From: Bolinopsis microptera
Lineage: Eukaryota > Ctenophora > Tentaculata > Lobata > Bolinopsidae
Reading direction: 5' to 3'
Assembly: GCF_026151205.1 (NCBI RefSeq)
Contig: NC_087074.1
Location: 10,635,226-10,699,225 of the forward strand
Length of the DNA: 64,000 nt
A program made the translations under genes and the position numbers. Positions within the stretch are counted from its first letter, which is position 1. Every line of letters starts with the position of its first letter. Below the pieces are notes generated by a model that worked only from the letters and a program-made list of their open reading frames with translations, was not told where the DNA came from and made no database searches. Shown one piece after another: positions 48,701 through 60,700 of the stretch.

Positions 48701-51700
48701 ATAGATGGTAATTGAATATGTTATTCAAAGAAAGTCTCACAGATGGGACAGCAGGCGTCTTCAGAATAGACAAATTCGCAACCTTCCTCGGGTTGCGCAC
48801 AGTCCATGGCCATGCAAATCTTCTGTTTAATGCCTCCTGAAGGGAAACCGGTCAGTATATTATAATAATTTCATTCCGGCAATACACTAGTGCATCAACA
48901 AAAACATCAAAAAAGGTAAACAACCCTTACTAACACCAATTATGAAAAACATCAACCGGTCAAGATAAATAGCAACAAACAGCCATAAAAAGTTTCTCCG
49001 CTTGATATCTGTAAATTTAAATTATCTAATGTCCACAAAGACGACAAGAATTGGGCTCTTAGAGTTGCAGCAGATCTGGAAACAGCTGCTGTCCATGGCC
49101 GGCAAAGGGAAGTATGGCAACGGATAAAAACACTGTCCGGTAAGAAGAATCGAAAATCAACTGCTGTAAGAGACAAATCCGGGAAGTTGATTGCTGATCC
49201 CTCTGCTCAGAGAGAGAGATGGGGAGAACATTTTTCGGAGCTATTAAACCCTCCTCCCACGAATGCGGATCTGTCTGACCTGGACCATCTTGAAGTGGTT
49301 CCATGCTTTCCTTATCTTGGTAATGGTGATGGTCCCCCCACTAGACTTGAGATTTTAAACTGTCTCAAAAAATTAAAGAACCACAAAAGCGCTGGGATCG
49401 ACGAAATCTCTAATGAGCAGTTAAAGTATGGGGCAAGTGGTCTTGTGGATAGGATGGAGAAATTGTTCTCTAAAGTTTGGAATTCAGAAGCAGTGCCTGA
49501 CGACTGGTTGAAAGGCATCGTGATAATTGTACCAAAGAAGGGTGATACCTCTCATTGCTCCAATAATAGGGGGATCACTCTAAGATATACAGCATCTAAA
49601 CTGTATCAAATCATCATTTTACAACGCATGAGTGACGGTTTAGAAAGTTTGCTACGAGACAATCAGTGTGGGTTTAGAAAGAACAGATCATGCATTGATC
49701 AGCTTTATTCACTCCGCACTATTATACATAACTGCATTGAATATAATATCCCCCTGTATGTAAATTTTGTGGACTTCAAGGCAGCTTTTGATTCCATTGA
49801 CAGGAATTATATTTGGAAAGCTTTCAGTCATTATGGCCTGCCATGTAAATACATTCGAATAATACAGGCATTCTTTAATGGAACTGTTAGTGCTGTTAGA
49901 CACAATGGTGAACTATCAGAATGGTTTGAAGTAAGTTCAGGCAGTGGCCAAGGAGACATTCAGGGTCCCCCACTTTTTAATGTCTGCCTCAATATGGCTG
50001 CTGAGAGAACAGAAAGCAACAAAGTGGTGTCCCATGGAGCGGTTCTTCAAAGATCTATCAGTCCGCTTGTTGATGATATCACTGTGTTAGATACAGATTA
50101 TGCAGATGACATGGCTGTACTGGATAACAGCGAGGAAGGTCTTCAAGAAACGACTGACCTTTTGTGTATGTATGGTACCCAGGGAGGTCTAAGAATCAAT
50201 GGTAAAAAGACTGAGGCTATGGTCATTGGTAAAGCAACCTCTCAACGGCCATACACGAAAGAAGCCACAGTGAACATCACTGTTGAAGACACGCCAGTGC
50301 AGCAAGTTAGTGACTTTACGTACTTAGGTACAATTATATCCAGCGACGGTACTATCGACCGTGAGCTGTCAGCTAGGATTCAGAAAGCTTCCGGAGCCTT
50401 CAATCAACTGAGTAATATATGGAAAAACCGCAACATCCAGTCTTATACAAAGATCAGGATTTATAAGGCAGCGGTTTTGACAATATTGTTATATGGTAGT
50501 GAGGTTTGGAACACAACCAAAAAGCAGCTACATCGCTTTGAGGTGTTCCATCAGCGTAGCTTGAGGAGAATACTTAGGATAAGATGGCTCGATCGGGTTA
50601 GAAACACTGAAGTGCTGGAGCGTGCAAAGATAAATCCAGTAGAGACGTACATAGGAGCAAACCGCCTGCGTTGGTTTTGCCATGTCACCAGAATGCCAGA
50701 CACTAGGCTTCCTAAGTACCTGCTTAATTGGACCCCTGCCCATGGGAGAAGATCTAGGAGCCGTCCAAGAAAGAACTGGAGAATATGTTTGCTGGAAGAT
50801 GCTGCAGCGTTTACAGGAAACACTGACATAGACCTAGAAGGAGCGAGCGAGATGGCTAGTGACCGCAAACTTTGGAGGGAGATGATACGCCACAAACGGG
50901 AGTTCATTGGTGCAGGCCACTCGAATGATTGAGGAGACCTAATCAAGTACAAGTAAGTAATGTCCACAGAACAATGATAGAACATTGAAAAGGCAATTAT
51001 TTCATGGAAAAATATGTTGTTCTTAAAATGTGTATTGTATACCTTCTCCCTCGATACATTCGCAACTCATACAACGGTCTGGTTTCCAAGACTGCCCTAT
51101 ATCGTAGGTTTCATTCCCAAGTGAGCACGGATCAGAACCTGCCATTATAAGCTTGGTTAATATAGCGGTAGGATTGCAGATATTTGTAAAAATATGTACA
51201 ACTATAATATGATAATACTATTATATAAAACTATTTAAACTATAAACCTGTACCGCCCTCTCTCTCATATACATATATTAATATATACTTGGCTAATATA
51301 TTAAAGGCCGCATTTAGCTCTCTTCCAAGGTTTTACTTTCGATTTTGACAAGCTATACGAAATACAGTGAAGGTATTTTGAAGGTTTTACTCACAATACG
51401 GACAGCACGTTGTCTTATCGTCATAAATAACTTCTGATTCTGGTCCACAAATTGGTATGCTACACGCAATCTCCATACACTCGTTTCTGTAGCCCGTTTT
51501 CTCTGGAGATTTGGTTATTAAGGAAACTTGGTGTAAAACGTTGTACCAACTTTGGATATAATTTCGATATTTGAGGCGTATCGATGATATTATTAGTTTT
51601 GCCGGCTTTAGCGATCGTCAACTATCAATATAAAAGTGTTATCGACCATAACAATATGTTTACAATTTATCAACTTCTCATGGTATGACTCAAAACACGC

Positions 51701-54700
51701 CCCATGACGTCACAGCTAATTTATCTATGAGCGTGAAGTAAAGCACTATGACGTCACATAGCTCCCAACCTAGAGTACAGAAAACATCTACCTACCATCT
51801 CGGACACAGGTGCAAGTACGGCACGGAGTATCTTGCCACGGCTCGTTCTCCTTGTGGAAAATCAGCTCTCCATCCTCGACTGAGTAACAAGGTTTCAGAC
51901 AAAGTGGGCAGCAATCTCCTTTCAGCTGTACTACTTCCCAGAGGCAACCGTCGGTGCTGGCACAATCCACTAATGAACAGTCGTCCTCGCATCTTGGACA
52001 ACATTCTCCAGGCACATAATAGGGTTTACAGTTAGGTCCAGGAAGCATGCAACTCATCATGGCACACATCTGCTTCTTCTCTCCTGAAGAGAATTAGATT
52101 AAAGGGAGTAAGAGATTGCTCTTCTTATTACAAAACGTCAGTACAAATATATTTTAGAAATACAAACAAATAATTATACGTCCAAGCGGCATTTATCATC
52201 GTTCAAACATTGCTAGGGATCATTAAACGCATGATAACCACATATGGATATTAAATCATGAAAACTAAATACTAGGCTCAAGGTAAGGATCTCCTAACAG
52301 AACAACGTCTCTTGAAACCACTAACCATCTTCCTCATAACATTGGCAAGAGGTACAGTCGTCCGGTTTCCAGGAGTCACCGATCTCGTATCCTGTTCCTC
52401 TGTGTGTACACTCGTCAGCACCTATTTTTATCAGGGTTACACACTGATTTATTTTAACCAACGACTGAATCTTCCACACTAAAAGCAGAATTGCTGAAAA
52501 TATTTTGAACCCGATCTTTATTTCTAAACTTACAAGAAGGACAACAAGCATCTTTACTCCATTTGAGTTCTCCTGTCTCACAAATGGGGATGTCACAGTA
52601 GATCTTAGCACACATCTGCTCCATCTTACCGTCGCCTGAGTGCATGTTTTGGTATTAAGGGCGCATTTTGTTGAAGGATAAACCTTTTTAAAACTGAGAA
52701 CAGTCTGAGATTTGATTGATGGAATTTCGACATAAGACATGAGGAACGATATGTTAATCACAGTTTACTGGGCGGTGCTCAGCCTGTCATTCCGCCGAAT
52801 CTTCAATCTGTTCATGAACAGAAAAGCCTGAGGTCCCCAGGTTAATCACAGTACCTGTTTCAACACAGTGGCAAGTTGTGCACGGGTCTGGGCTCCACTC
52901 GTCTCCTGCTTCATATACTTTAATTTCTCCCTCACTTGTTTTGACACTGCACGGATTAGCACCTGAACGGTTAAACTTGATGAAAATTTGTGGTCACATG
53001 TTTAATAATCGGTGCGATTAGACGCCTTAGTCAATACTTAAATGTAGTCATATACAGGGATCAATGTATTATTATTAAATCACTTTAGAAATCACAGGAA
53101 CTCACATATAGGGCAACACTGGTCCTTTGGATAGATGACCTCTGTTTCACAGATCGGGAATGCGCATTTAACAGAGGCACACATTTCAATCTTCTCGCCT
53201 GTTTCTGAAGATTTAATTAAACTTGTTGTTATTGCCTTTAATCTCAGAGTGAAAAATAAATAGCAATAATTTGTTTTGAAACTGGTCAAATCTTTGGTGA
53301 AAATATCAGATAGAAATTAATTCCTAACAGTGAACGTCCATTACCTTCATTCTGCATACAAGAGCAAAAAGTACATGGGTCTGTATTCCACTCATCTCCC
53401 ACATCATACACGTTTCCATCGTGTTCACATTGACCTATAATTGACTTTTACAGTGAAATGAAGCCTATTGTTCACACAAAACAGTTTCCCTAAAAATGAT
53501 GAAGTTCAGGGTGATTGCCTCATCTTTTTCAATTAAACTGTGAAAAGAAGTGTTTCCAAACCTTTAGCAGGGCACCGGTCCTTAGGTATACACTGTCCCT
53601 CGTGCAGGAAGGGACTGGACCGAGGACATTGACACTTCTCCACACATTCCTTGGTGCACATTGGTCGGGGGTCGTCACATGTGATAGTACAGCTCATACC
53701 GCACGTGTTCCACACTGTCCCTCCTTCGCATTCTGAATATGAGGGTTTTGGTTCAATGTTTAGGTTCGTTGGAACAAGATGAGCCAGACACAATGTTGAC
53801 GTGAGAGAAGTCATTAGTCAGGATATTTGACTCCTATTATCTTATTATCATTTCAACCCTGTGTTAATTCTGAAGACATTCCACCATGTCTGTGGTCACG
53901 TTTTGATACCGGATCTCAAACTTAACTATACTACATATTTAATCGGGAGCTGAGGTTCGTAATAAGTGAATCTTGACTGATGAATAAATTTACTTCAGAT
54001 ATTGGATCTCTGAACCCGACTTATGATTAGAAACCAAATACCTTTAAAAATTTAAAACTTAATAAATCGTCATATATTAAGTTTTCCACTATGATTTTAG
54101 GACCTGATTAGGCGCCATTCGAGTATCATATATTTCATTTAACTAGGAATCGAATAGGCTTCCAAGTTCTTATTCGTATCCGCTCACTCTTGAACACACG
54201 AGCAGAATATATAATACCATCCAAACTAAATTCTACAATCTTGGAGAAACCATCTTTTAAACTAAACCTCTAAAGTTATTTACCTGGCGTCTCAGGGCAC
54301 TCGTTGGCTGGCATACACTCCCCATTGTGAAGAATAGGAGTATTTGGAGGACATGTACACTTAGCCACGCACTCGAACGTGCAGAATGGGTCGGGTTCAG
54401 CACATGTTGGGGTGCACTTGCTCGCACACTCCTCAAATACCATTCCTCCTTTGCACTCTGAAATAGGAAGGTTTTAATAGACTGACTATGATCATGATGT
54501 GGGATTCATCGACAAAATGAAGAACAATAACATTTCTAAGGATGAGTTTAGCTGATTAAAACGTGTAGAAAAATTAACGAACCAGGTTCAGGTATCTCCG
54601 GGCACTTCTCCTCCATAGTACAAACACGTTGATGGAATATAGGTAGTTCCTTGGGGCACTCACACCTCGGTACACACTGCTCTGTACACATTGGATTGGG

Positions 54701-57700
54701 ATCCCTACAAGATGGAGTACAAGCACTTCCACACTCGTTGAACACCAGGTTGCTCTTACACTGACTTGAGTCACATTGGCTCACTGCCACGCACTCTCCC
54801 TCCTTCCAGATAGGTTTGTCAGCAGGACACTGACACCTGGGCACACAGTTCTTGGTGCAGACCGGATCAGGGTCGTTGCAAGTCTTCAGACAAGCCAGCC
54901 CACATTCGCTCCATTCCTGGCCACCACTACAAGTTTCTTTACTTGCGCTGCACTCTTCGACGACTTCCTCGCCGTCGAAGAAGTTAGCGAAACAGCCTCC
55001 ACAGTAGTAGGGCTTACAGGTTGCGTCCGAGTTTGAGGAGCATTCGTGTTGTTCACAGGGGTTGACGGGACACTTAGGTATCCAATCCTTGCACTCCTCT
55101 GGCGAAGAGAGGTGTAAAACATGATACATTTAATTTTAAAACATTTTTGATCTGGTTATTAATCTAGAGTTATTTCAACGATTTTTATTAAATTTCATGT
55201 ATGGAAAATGGTTGTCGCATCAGGTTCAATATCATTCCATAAACCTGCTTAAAAAGATTGACTTACCAGGTTCCTCTGGACAAGAAGATTCAGGAATGCA
55301 AACACGGTTATGAAGGACAGGAGCATCTTTAGGACACTCACATCTTCCTACACAGACAGCAGGACAGTCGAGATTATTCTCCTTTTTCCCACTCTCAGCT
55401 ATAGAGAACGCTTCAGTGTCTTCCTTATGACTACAAGTGCGCCAAGGTCGGACACATGCACTGCCACAATCATTGTATTCAAGGTTACTCTTGCACTCTG
55501 GTAGAATTTTGATATTAATGTTGGAGCGGAACATCTTCCGAAATGTCCAAGAACAGCCCTTGGGACATTTGAACTTATGACAATATGGCCAGTTAAAAGG
55601 ATTAAACGGGTTAAACGATTCAAAAATCAAATTACAATTGAAATGTCTAACCCAATTAAAAAAATAAATTTACCCAAAGTCAAAAAGTATATATCTATAT
55701 TATAATTTAAACTTGACGAAATTTCCCCGGCAACGGGGACATAGAAGAAAAAACACCGAAAATCGACCTCAAAATGACCCTCTGGTGAAATCAAACCCAG
55801 CTCGCAAATGGAGTTGAAACCTCGCCATTTTTAGCAGGGTTGTAGAAAAAGGATAGGAATAGGCTATAGCATTCTTAGAATTTTGATTTAGGCTTTAGAT
55901 TTTTTATAATTAACGTCGGAAGTGAGGTTAAATAATCGTTAGAATAATGGCGTTATTTTAGCAAAGGTTTACTGCGCTGTTGCGTAGAAACGTTAAAGTA
56001 GGAGGTGCACGATAAAAATAAACTTGCTCGGATTTTAAAAATTTTTGTACCAGTGTTTTCTAGAGACTGTGAGAATTTTCACAATACCAAATTTGTCATA
56101 CCTTTTTGGAAAGATCAGTGCCATATTTGATGGTGCGCGGCTTTTGGAGCAAAAGTAGCTGTAAAAGTCGCGTAATTTGACCAAATTCGTCCAAATTTGA
56201 CCATTTTTGTCGTATTATTCGGATTTATCTTCAGTTCCTTAAATGAGATCATTCTGAAAATTGGCGACGACCTTCCAATAGGGCTTTTACAACTGTCCGA
56301 AAAATTTGGTGGATATCGGAGTTGATATAGTGATCAAAATGGGGCAAAATACGCTGCTTTTAGCTGTAACATAGTTTCTGTTAATTGGATATGCTTTAAA
56401 TTTTTGGGACACTTTCCTTGTAAGTTTATGAGTAAGCTTACCAATTTTTGTTGCAATTGGAGGTCGGGAAGGATACTCAATATTTATTTGTTTGAAGAAA
56501 ATTGTGCTGGCCGAAATTAGCGCTAAAAAACCATCCTACAGTCGGCACGCGCGGCTCACTGTCGATGGCGCACTACCTAGTTAAAGTGCACGTGCGCGAG
56601 CAAGAACATCTTAACTACGCGCGTTGTTATGCTGTATGCTACGTCATAATTTCAAAACTAGCTCGAGCGTGCTAAATCACTCTACAGTCGATCTTCGAGA
56701 TTGTTCTAAAAGGGCCCCCGACGGTTGTAACCAACTTCGATCGATGTATTTTCGGACGCTGATTCCGAATCACCCCCCATGACATAGGGTTAAAATGCTC
56801 CCCTGACGAGATATTGGCGAAAAACTGTCTCGATCACGTGATATGACCGTATAAGGAAGTTAGTCTAATTTCGCGTTAGGGTTAGGGTTTCAGCATATGT
56901 TTTTGTTAAGGATTGGGTTAGGGTTAGGGTTGGGATCAGATTAGAGGGTTAGGGTTTCGAAAAGTCGTTCAGAACCAGCTAGAGAAAGGGTTGAAAAAGT
57001 CACGTGACAGTCGAGTGTAGAGTGATTAATCATCATCCAAACTAGCTCACATTTACGCTCACGCTATGACTTATATTCATAACTTTGGTTGTGATTGGTA
57101 TTTTTTGATGCGGTAAAAAGCATCGTTTTGGGAATCCGAATACTAACAACGCTGTCGCCATTGTTAGATAAATTCCATTATGTCTACAGTATAACAGAGC
57201 TATATGATGAAGAGAAATTAAAACATAACTGATTTTTAAAATTTCCTCGAACAAAGCTTTCTACTAGCGGGTTTCTAGTACATTATACAAAAGAGTTAGT
57301 TTAACTTTACAATAATATTAATAATTTTGGCCCAGTAATCGGTGGGGGGGGGGGGGGGGGGGGGACAATGGATGTTTTTTTGTGAAACTTGATTTCGAGA
57401 TAGCAATTGACCAACAAACTAGGACCAGTGACCGAACTTTTGAGGGGGTCCCGGACCCCAACCGCCAAACGGTGCCCGCGGGGCAGCCACGCCCATATTT
57501 GTTCCAAATTAGGCCCAATTTAGCCAAATACCCTGAACATGCCCAAAACCCAGATTTTAGGTGCTCTACTTGTAGCTAGTGGTCTCTTGAACTCGTATAT
57601 GAAATTTCATCAAGATTGGAGAAAAAATGACTGAGTTATGGGCCAAAAACCATATGCCCATATTTGGGCATACGCACCAAATTTGGTAGATTTCGTCCCA

Positions 57701-60700
57701 TAAATTGGGCAAATATCAATATTTTTGAATGAAACTTACTTTATAAGAAAGGTAAGCCTAAACTATACATATTCTCTGTAAGTTATAGCTTTATATCTGT
57801 TTAAATGTGGATACTAAGGCGAAAAAACCACAAAAAATAAACTAAATTGCCTGTATCTTGGTTCGCGATATTCGCGGAATTGATCTCATTAAAATTGTAA
57901 TAACTCAATCAGTTTTCAAAATTTTTGCATGAAATTTTCGGAATCGACTCGAAATCGCATTTCCACCTTATTTTGAGAACAGATTTTTGATTTAGGCCTC
58001 CAAAAACAATTGGCGGCCAAATTCCAATATTTTCCCGGACAAATTCAGAATTTGGCCGCCAAATTTTTTTTGAGGTTTTTTCGCCTTAGTATCCACATTT
58101 AAACAGATATAAAGCTATAACTTACAGAGAATATGTAGTTTAGGCTTACCTTTCTTATAAAGTAAGTTTCATTCAAAAATATTGATATTTGCCCAATTTA
58201 TGGGACGAAATCTACCAAATTTGGTGCGTATGCCCAAATATGGGCATATGGTTTTTGGCCCATAACTCAGTCATTTTTGTCCAATCTTGATGAAATTTCA
58301 TATACGAGTTCAAGAGACCACTAGCTACAAGTAGAGCACCTAAAATCTGGGTTTTGGGTATGTTCAGGGTATTTGGCTTAATTGGGCCTAATTTGAGTCT
58401 AATGTTAATAACTCTGTTAATCCACGTATTAAACCATGTGCAAAGTGTGTCCGCTCTAAATCGGTAGTTCATAATAAACTTGTTAGACCCTTATGTTGTC
58501 AAAAACTAGGAGCTGAATTCTATTCCAAGGAATCAACCAAACCATTATTTAACAGTCATAAACTCCTTACTGTTCACAATCTTTACAAACTTCGTACTAT
58601 AACTGAACTTTTTAAAATAGTGAAATATAGGGTACCCATTAGTAGAGGCTCTTACGGGCATTGTCTGCTCGATACGTTAGGGACCCCAGATACACCTTAC
58701 TAGACGTATTTTTGACCGTAGAATCGATTGAAAGTGGTTTCAAGATGATTGGACTGATTGTTCTGGGGTAAAATCGCAAAAAAACCGATTTTTGGGCCAA
58801 AAATAGGCCAAAAAACCATGTTTTTTGATATTTTGAGCAAGTTAATTTTGTTGGCATGTCGGCAAAACTTGCATAAAGATAGCTAAAAGACAGCCGCACA
58901 AGATTGTATAAAAATAAAACAAATCCCTCTATTTGTTCTGAGGTAAAAATCCAAAAAAGTGGTAAAAATTTTGACTTTTTTGCTTTAAGTTTGAATAATT
59001 TTTTGCAGTTGTATTAAATCAACCCAAAAATAGTCACATCGTGTTTGCCTAAATTTTTCCTTTCCGAGAAGTACCCACTTCATATACTTAATCGAAGTTT
59101 GAATATTGTCACTCCGCAAGCGTTTTTGCCAAATTTTCGACGCGCACTACGCGCAAAAGCATTTAGTTGTTATCAATTGGCACCCGCGCGTTCATCATAA
59201 ATTTCAAACAGCTATAACTCAGCGAGATTATGTCCGTTCTAGCTCATATTTTCACACTAAATAGAAAATAATGTGATCTTATTGCTGACAAAATATGGAT
59301 ATAATTACTTTATTTGCCTTAGAGTAATAGACTGTCAAAGTTTAAAACGCGCATTGGTATAGCACGTGACTAATAAGGCCAAATTTATACTTCTTAACAT
59401 ATTATCGATCCTTAGACATCATACTATTGTGTCCAATTAGCGGTTAGGTCTCTAAACTCGTAGCAGAAAACACGTCTTTTTGCCCGTAAGAGCCTCTACT
59501 ACATATCTCTCTACTCTTTACTTAACATGTCTGAACTGAGGGATGACCGTCTAATACCACCAAAGCCAAGCCATAACTTTATTTATAAATCTTCTTGGCT
59601 TTGGAATCAATTCAAGGACTCCAATCCACAGAATAAACCTGACTTTGTGAACACATCCTGTAACTCAATCAAATCAAGGCTAAACCGATCTCTTCTAGAT
59701 GCCCAAAGCAGGTTCGATAATGAGTGGCATAATGACAACTTTAACAGTTTTGGACCATGCTAGATTATTGATAAAAACGTGGAATTTATGTAAACAAATA
59801 CTTAAATACTTAAATATTGCCGTTTCCGTACGGCGCTATACGTAATATATGTTAAAAGCGCGCCGCAGCTACTCCCTACCTCAACATTTGCGCGGGTTTC
59901 TTAAGCGCGCACGTACGTTTATTCTTGACCGTTAATCAGACCCATGACATAACGCTATAGGTGGCAGTGACTGTAATTTTCTTCAACAATTACTGAATTA
60001 TCCATCCATAAAGTGATTTACAAAATGACACCTAAACCTCGTGTTTCGGTGTTCACTTAAACGGTACTTGGCGGCTGAACTGTGGTGTCTGACGTTTGCA
60101 GCTAGATCGGACTCTGCATGATATTGTATTAGCAAATTTGTATAGTGTATAATTGTTTAGTGTTTATAATACTCTGCAACCTGGTAGCACGGCTGACACA
60201 AAAACAAAATGTTGGCCTGGCTTGTGCATAACCAAGTAAATAACACGCACTCCAATAAAAGCCGTCTGGAGAAACTCCGCAAAATGTTCATTGTAGTCAA
60301 CGGGCACAAAGAAGCACTACTAGCAATTGTGTCCTTTACCCTCCTACATAATTTGAACATTTTTGTGGCTAACTCATTGAACAACATCTGAATTAAATGT
60401 GTCTAGTATTAATAGATTCAGTAAGTAATTTTTTCATGTACGCTGTACACTGTAGTTAGTAAATCAAATCAAACTTTTTCGATCAGCCGCGCGCTGAACC
60501 AGTGTTGCACTAGGAAAAAATTGTGTATATTTTGTTCATTTTTGAGTGTAAATTAATTTATTAATTTATCACAAATTATTTTATTATAATATAACCACTT
60601 ATGTGAAATGGTTACTTTGACTTTAAATATTTGAACTAAATATGAATTGATTGTGGGTATAAAATAAAATTTGTTTTACTAAAAAAAAATTTGTTTTACT

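Noticed and set aside
57307-57579. Short frames overlapping the poly-G end near 57.4 kb
   Set aside because: They translate simple sequence and a repeat that is present again inverted at 60.7 kb, with no protein-like features.
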